This document shows positions 28,544 to 37,225 of a stretch of 64,000 nucleotides of DNA, one piece after another. Under the pieces are notes generated by a model, which was given only the letters and a program-made list of their open reading frames with translations, was not told where the DNA came from and did no database searches. A program made the position numbers and the translations under genes. How positions within the stretch are numbered: the first letter of the stretch is position 1; each line of letters starts with the position of its first letter. Origin of the DNA: Marinobacter maritimus (lineage in GTDB: Bacteria > Pseudomonadota > Gammaproteobacteria > Pseudomonadales > Oleiphilaceae); assembly GCF_007671675.1 (NCBI RefSeq), contig NZ_VCGW01000001.1, positions 806,001 through 870,000 on the forward strand, written 5' to 3'.

Positions 28544-29889
28544 GCGGCGCAGGTGACATGAACTCCCTTGTTGAAAAAGTCAGAAGCGCGGGTGTTGTGG
28601 GTGCCGGAGGGGCGGGTTTTCCGTCGTATGTGAAGATCCAGGCATCGGCGGACGTTTTGATTGCTAACGGCGCCGAATGTGAGCCCTTGCTGTACAAGGA
28701 TCAGACGATTATTCAGAGGTTCTCAGCCGAGCTGCTTCAAGGCATGGCGCTTCTGATGGAACAAACCGGCGCGAGCCGGGGTGTAATCGCCATCAAGGAA
28801 AAACACCAGGACTCGATATCGCACATCGAACCACTCTTGCCCGGGAACATTGAACTCAAGCGTATGCCCAACGTCTATCCGGCGGGCGATGAATACGAAT
28901 TGGTCTATGAGATAACCGGGAATCGCATTCCCGCAGGTGGGTTGCCCAAGGATATCGGCGTACTGGTTCAGAATGTCGAGACGCTGGTAAACATCGCCCG
29001 CGCGGCAGAGGGCCGACCAGTGACCCGAACCATGATTACCGTGCACGGAGAAGTCGAGCATCCGTTCACTGCCTGGTTGCCCATAGGTATGCGCTTTGTG
29101 GATGTTATCAGCCTGGCCGGCGCCATCACCTGTGATGACCCGGTAGTAATCGATGGTGGTGCCATGATGGGGCATGTAGTCGACAACCTGGATACGCCGA
29201 TTTCCGCTGTGAGCAGCGGATTGTTGGTACTGCCCCGGGATACCAATCTTGTGAAGCGGCGCTCGGAAACCGAGCAGCAATACAAACGTATCGGAAAATC
29301 CGGCTGCGACCAGTGCACCTTATGCACCGAAATGTGTCCAAGATACCTGCTCGGTTATCCGATACAGCCGCATCTGGTTATGCGATCACTGCTGACTACC
29401 GGTGAGGTCAGCGAAACCCTGTCGGTTCATGCTCAGGCTTGCTGTGAATGCAATATCTGTACTCTGTGGGCGTGTCCGGAGCAGCTGAACCCCCGTGATA
29501 TCTGTGTTTCAACCAAGCGTGATCTCAAAGCCAATGATCTGTGGCTGACACCGGAACAATTGCAGGGCCAGACTCGTGAGGTGCACAGCATGCGCGAATA
29601 TCGGGGTGTGCCATCACAACGGTTGGCCCGAAAACTAGGGCTGGCAAAATACGACAGTAAAACGGCGCGCTGGAAAGATATTGATACGGTGCCTTCCCGG
29701 GTCATTATTCCATTACATCAGCGCATGGGGCAGCACCCCGAGCCATTAGTAAAGACAGGAGATATGGTGGCTGAGGGCGCTGTGATTGCAGCTACGCCAG
29801 GTGAGGGCATGGGTGTTCCTGTTCACGCCAGCATCAGCGGTAAGGTGACATTGATAGACGGCTTTGTTGAAATTAACGCGGTTAACTGA
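28540..29889 (+). CDS. pduS: PduS-like cobalamin reductase / RnfC-type electron-transfer flavoprotein
   Basis: Homologue of PduS of propanediol compartments, which passes electrons from NADH through FMN and iron-sulphur clusters, reducing cobalamin. It has the RnfC-like N-terminal domain with VVGAGGAGFPSY and ANGAECEPLL, an SLBB-type region, then two four-Cys clusters: C256/C259/C262/C266 and Cys301-302, C304, C307, C312, and a C-terminal biotinyl-like fold (HASISGKVTLI). The 449-residue length agrees with Salmonella PduS. It overlaps eutL as ATGA and precedes the pduT-like gene, so the two act as a unit. An alternative ATG lies at 28558. Confidence 0.88.
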   Translation: MSGAGDMNSLVEKVRSAGVVGAGGAGFPSYVKIQASADVLIANGAECEPLLYKDQTIIQRFSAELLQGMALLMEQTGASRGVIAIKEKHQDSISHIEPLLPGNIELKRMPNVYPAGDEYELVYEITGNRIPAGGLPKDIGVLVQNVETLVNIARAAEGRPVTRTMITVHGEVEHPFTAWLPIGMRFVDVISLAGAITCDDPVVIDGGAMMGHVVDNLDTPISAVSSGLLVLPRDTNLVKRRSETEQQYKRIGKSGCDQCTLCTEMCPRYLLGYPIQPHLVMRSLLTTGEVSETLSVHAQACCECNICTLWACPEQLNPRDICVSTKRDLKANDLWLTPEQLQGQTREVHSMREYRGVPSQRLARKLGLAKYDSKTARWKDIDTVPSRVIIPLHQRMGQHPEPLVKTGDMVAEGAVIAATPGEGMGVPVHASISGKVTLIDGFVEINAVN

Positions 29890-29913
29890 CCCGGGTTCTG
29901 ACAGGAATTGATC

Positions 29914-30468
29914 ATGAGCAACAAAAGCGCGATCGGAATGATTGAAATGAATTCAATCGCAAAGGGCTACGCAGTAGGCGATGCCATGTTGAAGGCGGCG
30001 AACGTCGAAATCGTGTTCAACCGGACCATCTGTCCGGGAAAATTCATGGTCATGGTGGCCGGTGATGTGGCCGCCGTCGAGTCCGCCATGTTTGCAGGGC
30101 TGGATATGGGTAGCGAAACCATTGTGGACGAACTGATCATCCCCAATGTTCATCCGTCTGTTTTTTCAGCCATCAGCGGTACACGGGTAATCGAGGAAAC
30201 GGCAGCGCTGGGTATTATTGAGACCTTCTCGGTTGCTACCATAATAGAAGCGGCAGACGCTGCGGTAAAAGCCGCCAACGTCGAGTTGATCGATATCCAC
30301 TTGGCCATGGCGATCGGGGGTAAAGGCTTCCTGACCCTGACCGGTGATGTAGCGGCTGTGACCGCAGCGGTAGAAGCCGGAACCGACTTCATCAAGAGCA
30401 AAGGGTTGCTGGTGGATAAAGTTGTTATTCCTCAGCCCCGCAAAGAAATCTTGCAGGACAAGTTATAG
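29914..30468 (+). CDS. pduT: PduT-like iron-sulphur BMC-T shell protein
   Basis: Tandem BMC-domain trimer of 184 residues, the same length as Salmonella PduT, with closely matching segments (IGMIEMNSIAKGYAVGDAML, HPSVFSAISG, GKGFLTLTGDVAAV). Cys40 in RTICPGKF is equivalent to Cys38 of PduT, where three Cys from the trimer hold a 4Fe-4S cluster in the central pore. It probably conducts electrons across the shell to PduS. Start at the ATG at 29914; a TTG two codons earlier is possible. It is the last gene of the operon. No strong terminator follows, only a 5-bp hairpin at 30474-30486. Confidence 0.9.
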   Translation: MSNKSAIGMIEMNSIAKGYAVGDAMLKAANVEIVFNRTICPGKFMVMVAGDVAAVESAMFAGLDMGSETIVDELIIPNVHPSVFSAISGTRVIEETAALGIIETFSVATIIEAADAAVKAANVELIDIHLAMAIGGKGFLTLTGDVAAVTAAVEAGTDFIKSKGLLVDKVVIPQPRKEILQDKL

Positions 30469-30495
30469 CCCATGCAGTGCTACTGCTGTCTGAAA

Positions 30496-30504
30496 TGATA
30501 TACT
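30496..30504 (+). promoter_or_regulatory. Extended -10 element ahead of nadA
   Basis: TGA followed by TATACT (30499-30504) forms an extended -10 box 33 bases before the nadA ATG. No recognisable -35 box accompanies it. It suggests that nadA has its own promoter, independent of the microcompartment operon. Confidence 0.4.
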
Positions 30505-30536
30505 CAGGCATAGAAAGTAACTGAGGGAAGTTGCTC

Positions 30537-31598
30537 ATGACTAAAGCGGAAGACCGAATTCTCGTTCAGGAACACCTCGCCCACGCAGCGGAGCCGAAGC
30601 AGCTCAGCGCTGAAGAAAAGGCGCGGCTTGAAACCCGTATCAAGGCTGTCCTCAAGGAAAAGGACGCTGTGCTTGTGGCCCACTATTACACGGACCCTGA
30701 CATTCAACGTCTCGCTGAGGAAAGCGGCGGCTGTGTCGCAGATTCACTGGAAATGGCCCGCTTCGGAAATCAGCATCCTGCGTCAACCGTGGTTGTCGCT
30801 GGTGTTCGCTTCATGGGTGAAACGGCCAAGATCCTGAACCCTGAAAAGCGGGTGCTGATGCCTACGCTGGAAGCAACCTGTTCTCTGGATGTCGGGTGCC
30901 CGGCTGACGAATTTTCAGATTTCTGCGATCAGCACAGCGATCGCACCGTGGTGGTTTATGCCAACACCTCTGCCGCAGTAAAAGCCCGTGCAGACTGGGT
31001 CGTAACGTCCAGCTGTGCTCAGGCGATTGTGGAAGATCTCGACTCTCGAGGGGAGAAGGTACTCTGGGCTCCCGATAAGCACCTTGGCCACTATGTGCAG
31101 AAAACCACTGGCGCTGACATGTTGCTGTGGGACGGCTCCTGCATTGTGCATGAGGAGTTCAAGCACCGTGGCCTGGAAGACCTGAAGGCCCTGTACCCCG
31201 ATGCTGCGATTCTGGTTCACCCGGAGTCCCCGGATGCGGTTGTTGAATTGGCGGATGTTGTTGGCTCAACCTCGCAGCTGATTCACGCAGTACAGACCCT
31301 GCCGAACCGGGAGTTCATTGTCGCGACGGACAACGGTATCTTCTACAAAATGCAGCAACTGGCACCCAATAAGACGCTAATTGAAGCACCTACGGCAGGT
31401 AATGGCGCGACATGCCGCAGTTGTGCCCAGTGTCCGTGGATGGCTATGAACGGCCTTGAAAACCTGTTGCATGTAATCGAGCATGGCGACCAGGAAGTGC
31501 TGGTTGATGAGGAAACCCGGGAGGGTGCGCTCAGGCCCCTGCGGCGCATGCTGGATTTCACTGCCGGGATGAACCTGAAGGCTGCCGGCAACGCCTGA
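30537..31598 (+). CDS. nadA: Quinolinate synthase NadA
   Basis: Condenses iminoaspartate with dihydroxyacetone phosphate to quinolinate in NAD synthesis, using an oxygen-sensitive 4Fe-4S cluster. The three conserved Cys regions are visible: [17 protein letters not shown] and [10 protein letters not shown] near the C-terminus. The ATG at 30537 has GAGGGA 8 bases upstream. In Pseudomonas-type genomes it lies just beyond cpoB and tRNA-Lys; here the eut operon intervenes. Confidence 0.95.
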   Translation: MTKAEDRILVQEHLAHAAEPKQLSAEEKARLETRIKAVLKEKDAVLVAHYYTDPDIQRLAEESGGCVADSLEMARFGNQHPASTVVVAGVRFMGETAKILNPEKRVLMPTLEATCSLDVGCPADEFSDFCDQHSDRTVVVYANTSAAVKARADWVVTSSCAQAIVEDLDSRGEKVLWAPDKHLGHYVQKTTGADMLLWDGSCIVHEEFKHRGLEDLKALYPDAAILVHPESPDAVVELADVVGSTSQLIHAVQTLPNREFIVATDNGIFYKMQQLAPNKTLIEAPTAGNGATCRSCAQCPWMAMNGLENLLHVIEHGDQEVLVDEETREGALRPLRRMLDFTAGMNLKAAGNA

Positions 31599-31600
31599 TT

Positions 31601-33076
31601 CTAGCTGTTTCTGCGAGTCTGGAGGCGGCTGGTGATTTCTCCCAGCCGCTCACTCACAACCTGCCTCTGGGCTGAGCCTGCAGGCAATTTCTCCTGAGCC
31701 TGTCTGAGTTGCCTCTGAGCCGACTCCAAATCTCCCATAAGGGCATCGTATTCCGCTCGGGCCCGGTGTACGCCAACAATGTTTCTGGCCATGCCTTCGG
31801 CTTCAGCAAGCCTCAACCACAGATATTCTTGCTGGGGCATTCTGCGCGTCAGCTGTTTCAGGTGTTCAGCGGCCTGAGTCCCGTTCCCCGTCGCAATTTC
31901 CACATCGGCAAGAGTGGAGGTGATCGGGTAATTGCCGGGGTTCCTGCTCAGGGCGTCTTTGAGCAGGGCTCGCGCCTCGTCGAGTCTTTTCTCCTGAATC
32001 CGTATTTCAGCAAGCGTTACCTGCAAGGTTATCCGGCCCGGATTGCTGGCCAGTAGCTCGGTAATAATATTGGCTGCATTCTCGAACTGATTGTTGCTCA
32101 GGTAGGCGACTGCCAGCCCGTAGCGGATCGCCTCGTTGTCCTGTGCATCCGGCTTGTTCAGGTAGCTTTCGAAGGTTTCCATGGCCACTTCGGGTGAGGG
32201 CGCATAATGCACTTGCAGACGGCTGCGTACCAGATGGTACTCCTGGCCATCCCGAATGGACCTTTCCGGGTATTGCTCTGCACGGTTGCGGGTATCCGCC
32301 ACCCGGTTCTGTGTAAGCGGGTGCGTTGAGAGATACTCCGGCATGTTGTTCCCCTGCAGCCGGTTCTGCCGCATCATGATCTCGAACATTTCCGGCATGC
32401 CGCGGGGGTCCATTCCTGCGGTTGCCAAAATATCCAGCCCCACCCGGTCAGCTTCCTGTTCGTGTGACCGGCTGTATGCCAGCATATTTTGTATCGCCAA
32501 AGCTTGAGTCCCCGCAATGGCTGCAATGCCTATATCCGATTGGGTCACCGCCGAGAGCACAATACCCGCGATCATTCCGGCAATAGTGAGTGGTGCACTG
32601 GTTTCCTGTTGCTCCAGGCGGCGGGCAAAGTGTCGCTGGCTGAGGTGAGCAAGCTCGTGGGCAAGAACGGACGCGAACTGCTGTTCTGTGGATGCGTTGA
32701 GAAACAGGCCTCCGTTTACGCCCACAATACCGCCGGGCACTGCGAAAGCGTTTATAGCGGGGCTGTCGATCAATGCAAGCGTCAGATCACGGTTATCCAG
32801 CGGCGCTGAGGGCACGAGCCGGTAGATAATGGAGCTGAGGTAATCGTAGATCAAGGGGTCGGTTATGCGCGGTGCCGACCGCCGGATCGACACCATAACC
32901 TGTTGCCCGATATCGCTTTCCTGTTGTCCGGAAATAAGGCCGCCACCAGTTCCCCCGATATTGGGCAGCCGGGTTTCCTGCGCGGTAGCCGCGGAAACGG
33001 CTAACAGCCCATAAGAGAAAACCGCAGCGACAAAAAGCTTTCGATAACAGCGACACTTTATAAAGACGTTATTCAT
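31601..33076 (-). CDS. bepA: BepA-like M48 metalloprotease with TPR repeats
   Basis: Periplasmic zinc protease and chaperone that supports outer-membrane protein assembly. An N-terminal signal peptide (about 1-33, ending TAQ) precedes the M48 domain with HELAH at residues 140-144 and the third ligand region in SHEQEADRVG. The C-terminal half holds several TPR repeats (about 295-470). The 491-residue length matches E. coli BepA (487). The start at 33076 opens directly into the signal peptide. It converges on nadA with 2 bases between them. Confidence 0.9.
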   Translation of the reverse strand: MNNVFIKCRCYRKLFVAAVFSYGLLAVSAATAQETRLPNIGGTGGGLISGQQESDIGQQVMVSIRRSAPRITDPLIYDYLSSIIYRLVPSAPLDNRDLTLALIDSPAINAFAVPGGIVGVNGGLFLNASTEQQFASVLAHELAHLSQRHFARRLEQQETSAPLTIAGMIAGIVLSAVTQSDIGIAAIAGTQALAIQNMLAYSRSHEQEADRVGLDILATAGMDPRGMPEMFEIMMRQNRLQGNNMPEYLSTHPLTQNRVADTRNRAEQYPERSIRDGQEYHLVRSRLQVHYAPSPEVAMETFESYLNKPDAQDNEAIRYGLAVAYLSNNQFENAANIITELLASNPGRITLQVTLAEIRIQEKRLDEARALLKDALSRNPGNYPITSTLADVEIATGNGTQAAEHLKQLTRRMPQQEYLWLRLAEAEGMARNIVGVHRARAEYDALMGDLESAQRQLRQAQEKLPAGSAQRQVVSERLGEITSRLQTRRNS

Positions 33077-33202
33077 GTAATGCTGTGAGCTCCTGATTCG
33101 ACCTGCACCTGTGACAGCAGAATGCTTTTGAGATTCCGGTAGTAAGTCCGGATCCACTGATTAACAGGTATTGTGATGCAATACAGTATCACTGGAGGCA
33201 TA

Positions 33203-33232
33203 ATGCCGGCTTGCGAATTCCATATCTCGTGA
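33203..33232 (+). CDS. Nine-codon leader ORF ahead of the tusA-like gene
   Basis: A short frame of nine codons begins at the ATG at 33203 with a near-perfect GGAGG site 6 bases before it. Its TGA (33230-33232) overlaps the ATG of the next gene in a TGATG junction. The arrangement suggests translational coupling. The peptide has no recognisable function, and chance cannot be excluded. Confidence 0.4.
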   Translation: MPACEFHIS

Positions 33233-33474
33233 TGGTGCACCCCTTTATGGTCGATCGTACACTGGATGCGTCCGGGCTGCGCTGCCCGATGCCCCTGTTG
33301 AAAACAAAGCTGGAACTCAACGGCATGTTGCCCGGTGAAAAACTTGAAGTCATTGCTACCGATGCGGGCTCTGCTCGCGATATTCCGGCCTTTCTGGAGT
33401 TGTCCCGTCACCGCTTGGTGAACTCCTCCGAAACTGAAGGCCATTACCGGTTTGTGATAGAGTGCGGCGGTTAA
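33232..33474 (+). CDS. TusA/SirA-family sulphur carrier protein
   Basis: Small sulphur-relay protein, about 80 residues, with the family signature LDASGLRCPMPLLKTKLEL; the Cys in RCPMP would carry persulphide. Relatives deliver sulphur for tRNA thiolation or other pathways; which one applies is not clear, since several paralogues are common. The start at 33232 is inferred from the TGATG junction with the short leader frame; the ATG at 33247 would give 75 residues and is also plausible. It is followed by the transporter gene 16 bases later. Confidence 0.85.
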   Translation: MVHPFMVDRTLDASGLRCPMPLLKTKLELNGMLPGEKLEVIATDAGSARDIPAFLELSRHRLVNSSETEGHYRFVIECGG

Positions 33475-33490
33475 TTTTCCGGAGTCCTTG

Positions 33491-34570
33491 ATGTTCAGAA
33501 TTTTACGCGGTCTTGCGCACAAATACTTTTCAGATGAAGAAGCTGTCATTCTTTTCCTTATTCTGGTGACAGGCACAGTTTTCATTATCTGGTTCGGTGC
33601 CATGCTGGCACCGGCGATAGCCTCCCTCATCATCGCGTTTATTTTGCAGGGGCTTGTTGTGCGTCTCAACAGTCTCGGCGTTCCAGAGGGCGTTGCAATA
33701 CTGGGCGTATTCCTGGTGTTTCTCGGCGTGTTAGTGGGCTTTATTTTTGGTCTGTTGCCGCTTATATGGACCCAGCTCAGCAATCTCGCGGGCGAGGCGC
33801 CCCGAATTATAGGGGAGCTGCAGTCTTATCTTGAGCTGTTGCCTGAAGAGTATCCGCATATCATCTCTACCCAGGCAGTGAGCAATCTTTATCAGCAGGT
33901 GAATACCGAAGTAGGGCACATGACCCAGTGGCTGGTGTCTTTCTCTTTGTCCAGTATCCCTGACCTGGTCGCACTACTTATTTATATGGTGCTGGTGCCC
34001 ATTCTGGTGTTCTTCTTCCTGAAAGACAGTGAAGTTTTGCTTGGTTCCATCTCCCGCCTGCTTCCACCGCAGCGGCCGATGATGCTGAAAATCTGGCACG
34101 AAGTGAATCTTCAGTGTGCCAATTATGTGCGGGGCAAAGCACTTGAAATCCTGATCGTTGGCGGCGCAACCTACATTGCGTTCAAGTTCCTGGGAATGCC
34201 CTATGCGGCACTGCTTTCACTTCTGGTGGGCCTGAGCGTTGTTATTCCCTACATAGGTGCTGCAGTTGTAACCATTCCGGTTGCAGTGATTGCGCTGTTC
34301 GCGTTTGGCTGGGGCACCCACTTTATCTGGGTAATGGTGATTTATGGAATTATTCAGGCGCTGGACGGGAACGTACTCGTGCCGGTGCTGTTTTCAGAGG
34401 TAAATAACCTGCACCCGGTTGTCATTATTATTTCAGTGCTGTTTTTTGGTGGCATTTGGGGCTTGTGGGGCGTTTTCTTCGCCATTCCGCTGGCAACCAT
34501 GTTGAAAGCCGTGTTTTCCGCCTGGCCGGTCAAGCAGCCTTCCTCCTCAACCGTGCCAGACCAGATGTAA
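33491..34570 (+). CDS. AI-2E/PerM-family membrane transporter
   Basis: Polytopic inner-membrane protein of 359 residues with about eight helices in the arrangement of the AI-2E transporter superfamily: two pairs near the N-terminus, a soluble central segment (about 95-150), and a C-terminal bundle with LSVVIPYIGAAVV and IQALDGNVLVPVLFSE. The substrate is unknown; the PerM subgroup is named only by similarity. GGAG precedes the ATG at 33491. It converges on bcp with 12 bases between the genes. Confidence 0.85.
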   Translation: MFRILRGLAHKYFSDEEAVILFLILVTGTVFIIWFGAMLAPAIASLIIAFILQGLVVRLNSLGVPEGVAILGVFLVFLGVLVGFIFGLLPLIWTQLSNLAGEAPRIIGELQSYLELLPEEYPHIISTQAVSNLYQQVNTEVGHMTQWLVSFSLSSIPDLVALLIYMVLVPILVFFFLKDSEVLLGSISRLLPPQRPMMLKIWHEVNLQCANYVRGKALEILIVGGATYIAFKFLGMPYAALLSLLVGLSVVIPYIGAAVVTIPVAVIALFAFGWGTHFIWVMVIYGIIQALDGNVLVPVLFSEVNNLHPVVIIISVLFFGGIWGLWGVFFAIPLATMLKAVFSAWPVKQPSSSTVPDQM

Positions 34571-34582
34571 TCATCACGTTTT

Positions 34583-35050
34583 TCAGAGTGCTTTTGCAGC
34601 CGCAAGCACCTCATCAACGTGTCCCGGCACTTTTACGCCACGCCACTCGTTGCGTAGCACGCCTTCCCGGTCTATCAGGAAGGTGCTGCGATCAATGCCC
34701 ATGTATTCTTTGCCGTATAGCTTTTTGAGCTTGATCACGTCAAACAGCTGGCACAGCGCTTCGTCTTTATCGGAAATCAGGTGAAACGGGAACTCGAACT
34801 TTTTGCGGAAGTTATCGTGGGCCTTGAGACCGTCCCGCGAAACCCCGAAAATCTCTGTATCCAGCTCAGTAAATGCTTTCATTTGGTCCCGAAAGTCCTG
34901 GCCTTCGGTTGTACAGCCTGGCGTATTGTCTTTCGGGTAGAAATAAATGACTACATTTTTGCCGCGCAGATCCGCCAGACGAACCGTCTGGTCCCCCGTG
35001 GCGGCCGCTTCAAAGTCGGGTACCGGCTTGTTCAGTTTAACAGATGACAT
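34583..35050 (-). CDS. bcp: Thiol peroxidase of the Bcp/PrxQ family
   Basis: Reduces hydroperoxides through a peroxidatic Cys. Cys46 sits in DNTPGCTTEG, the PrxQ active site. The usual resolving Cys five residues later is absent (Gln51); the only other Cys is Cys100 in the EALCQLF segment, so the enzyme is either 1-Cys type or uses Cys100. The 155-residue length is normal. It is divergent from dapA, a common neighbour in Pseudomonas. Confidence 0.92.
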   Translation of the reverse strand: MSSVKLNKPVPDFEAAATGDQTVRLADLRGKNVVIYFYPKDNTPGCTTEGQDFRDQMKAFTELDTEIFGVSRDGLKAHDNFRKKFEFPFHLISDKDEALCQLFDVIKLKKLYGKEYMGIDRSTFLIDREGVLRNEWRGVKVPGHVDEVLAAAKAL

Positions 35051-35124
35051 GACATCTCCTTTAATTCCCTTGTGTCAGTTCGTGCCCAACATTACCATAA
35101 CCGTTTTATTCGGACGGAGTTTTT

Positions 35125-36003
35125 ATGATTACGGGTAGCCTTGTCGCACTGGTCACGCCCATGCATCCAAATGGTGACATTCACTGGGAGGATCTGGATA
35201 AGCTGGTGGACTTTCATCTGGAGAACGGTACAGACGGTATCGTGGCTGTGGGGACCACTGGCGAATCCGCAACGCTCGATCAGAAAGAGCACTGCCGGGT
35301 AATTGGCCACGTGATCAAACGTGTAAATGGGCGAATCCCTGTTATAGCCGGTACAGGCGGCAACAGCACACGGGAAGCCATTCACCTGACATCCGAAGCA
35401 CACAAGCTCGGTGCGGACGCCTGCCTGCTCGTTGTGCCTTATTACAACAAGCCTACGCAGGAGGGCTTGTACCAGCATTTCAAAACCATTTCCGAAGCTG
35501 TGCCGGGCATGAGCCAAATGCTCTACAACGTCCCCGGTCGCACTGCCTGCGACATGCTGAATGAAACGGTTTTGCGGCTGGCGGACATCCCGAACATTGT
35601 TGCCCTCAAGGATGCCACCGGCAATATTCCCCGTGGCGCAGAATTGATCGACGCCCTTGATGGGCGTTTGGCGGTGTACTCAGGTGATGATGCGACGGCC
35701 GCCGAATTGATTCTGGCGGGCGCGAAAGGTAACGTTTCTGTCACCGCAAACGTAGCACCCAAAGGTATGTCTGATCTGTGTGCAGCAGCCATCGCCGGCA
35801 ACCGCGACGAGACTGAGCGTCTGAACGAGCTTCTGATGCCGCTGAACCGAAAGCTGTTCCTTGAGGCGAATCCCATACCGGTGAAGTGGGCTCTGCAGCG
35901 TATGGGTATGATTGGCGAGGGTATCCGGCTGCCGCTGACCCCGTTCAGCGAGAAGTTCCACGCCGAGCTTGAAGAAGCGATGAAAGCCTCGGGTGTGCTC
36001 TGA
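35125..36003 (+). CDS. dapA: 4-hydroxy-tetrahydrodipicolinate synthase DapA
   Basis: First committed step of lysine and diaminopimelate synthesis: condenses pyruvate with aspartate semialdehyde. TIM-barrel protein of 292 residues with the Schiff-base Lys162 in VALKDATG, the Thr pair in GTTGES (about 43-48) and Tyr134 in LYNVPGRT. It is followed by bamC, the pairing that gave BamC its older name dapX in E. coli. Confidence 0.95.
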   Translation: MITGSLVALVTPMHPNGDIHWEDLDKLVDFHLENGTDGIVAVGTTGESATLDQKEHCRVIGHVIKRVNGRIPVIAGTGGNSTREAIHLTSEAHKLGADACLLVVPYYNKPTQEGLYQHFKTISEAVPGMSQMLYNVPGRTACDMLNETVLRLADIPNIVALKDATGNIPRGAELIDALDGRLAVYSGDDATAAELILAGAKGNVSVTANVAPKGMSDLCAAAIAGNRDETERLNELLMPLNRKLFLEANPIPVKWALQRMGMIGEGIRLPLTPFSEKFHAELEEAMKASGVL

Positions 36004-36050
36004 GTTTGCAGATGCCTCCCCTGAAACAGTCCCACATAGAGAGAAGGCCG

Positions 36051-37178
36051 ATGCCGGTTCTTTCAGGAACCCGTAAGTTTGATGCATTCCGACCCATTGC
36101 GATTGCCTCCGGGCTGTTGCTGGCCGTCGCGGCGTCCGGTTGCAGCTTCGTTGAAGATCGCTCCGCACGTTATGTAGATGCCAAGGAAGGTGATGCGCTG
36201 TCTCTGCCGGAAACGGCAGATTCCTCGCGCTTTAACCAGGTCATGCCCGTTCGTGAAATAAACCCGGCAGATGCCAGCAAAATGTACTCGTCTGATATTC
36301 CCCGTCCTCCGGATATGACCTCGGAGATTCTCGAAGAAAACTATGTGGTTGAAGAGCTTGATGGCCGCATCTGGCTGTTGGTAAATGACGTCCCGGGCCG
36401 TATCTGGCCGGCGGTAACAGCGTACATGAACGAGCAGGGTTTGGGCGTCGCCCACGACAACCCGCAACTGGGTCTGCTACAAAGTGAGCTGGCAAACTTC
36501 AGCATGCGGGCCCGTGAGCTTTTGGAGCTATCCAATGCCCCCTCCGACGTAACTACCGCGGAGCCCAAGGTTGTGTTGCAGATGCGTGTAGCCCCGGGTG
36601 TACGTCGGAAAACCACCGAAATTCAGGTGCGCAGACTTTCCTCAGACAATCTCACAGAAGAGGGTGCTTCTTGGCCTTCGGAGCTTATTTCCTGGCGTGG
36701 CATCACAGATCCGTCAGCAGAAGAGCTTGCGCTGCAAAAGCGCGTGCTTGCCGACCTTGGCGAATTTCTGAAAGCCCGGGAAGAAAGCAAGTCTTTCTCC
36801 AGGGCAGCGTCGGGGATGGTTTCCAAGCCGCTGGTTAAACTTGTGTCCGAGGATGACACGGCACAAGCCATCCGCATGGAACTGGATTATGGCCGTTCCT
36901 GGGCTGAGGTTAATCGGGCGCTTACCGAGTCGGATATTGCCATCGTTGATCTCAACCGCAGTGAAGGCTGGCTCTTCGTTGATTTCCGCACCGCCGATGA
37001 GCGCGACCCTGGCTGGTTTAGCTGGTTCAGCGATAAAGAAGCAGCTCGCCACACTCACACGGTTAATCTTACCAGGCATGATGGCTTCGTAAGTGTCACT
37101 GCTGAGGCGGTTCAGGATTACAATGGCACACAGCGTGCTGGAGACCTGCTGGCACAGCTGTTCGATTACCTATACTGA
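36051..37178 (+). CDS. bamC: Outer-membrane assembly lipoprotein BamC
   Basis: Non-essential lipoprotein of the BAM complex. The signal peptide ends in a lipobox AASGC, making Cys31 the lipidated residue. An unstructured N-terminal segment rich in acidic residues follows (BamD-binding in E. coli), then two helix-grip domains. The 375-residue length is near E. coli BamC (344). The ATG at 36051 has GAGAAGG upstream; earlier in-frame starts sit between dapA and this site. It lies 47 bases after dapA and 47 before purC. Confidence 0.88.
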   Translation: MPVLSGTRKFDAFRPIAIASGLLLAVAASGCSFVEDRSARYVDAKEGDALSLPETADSSRFNQVMPVREINPADASKMYSSDIPRPPDMTSEILEENYVVEELDGRIWLLVNDVPGRIWPAVTAYMNEQGLGVAHDNPQLGLLQSELANFSMRARELLELSNAPSDVTTAEPKVVLQMRVAPGVRRKTTEIQVRRLSSDNLTEEGASWPSELISWRGITDPSAEELALQKRVLADLGEFLKAREESKSFSRAASGMVSKPLVKLVSEDDTAQAIRMELDYGRSWAEVNRALTESDIAIVDLNRSEGWLFVDFRTADERDPGWFSWFSDKEAARHTHTVNLTRHDGFVSVTAEAVQDYNGTQRAGDLLAQLFDYLY

Positions 37179-37225
37179 TTTAACGGGGTACCCGCGGCGC
37201 GGGCCTCCGTTTCGGAGACTTATTA

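Noticed and set aside
30469..30536. Possible right attachment site of an island carrying the eut operon
   Set aside because: No copy of the tRNA-Lys 3' end is found here, and no integrase is present in the window.
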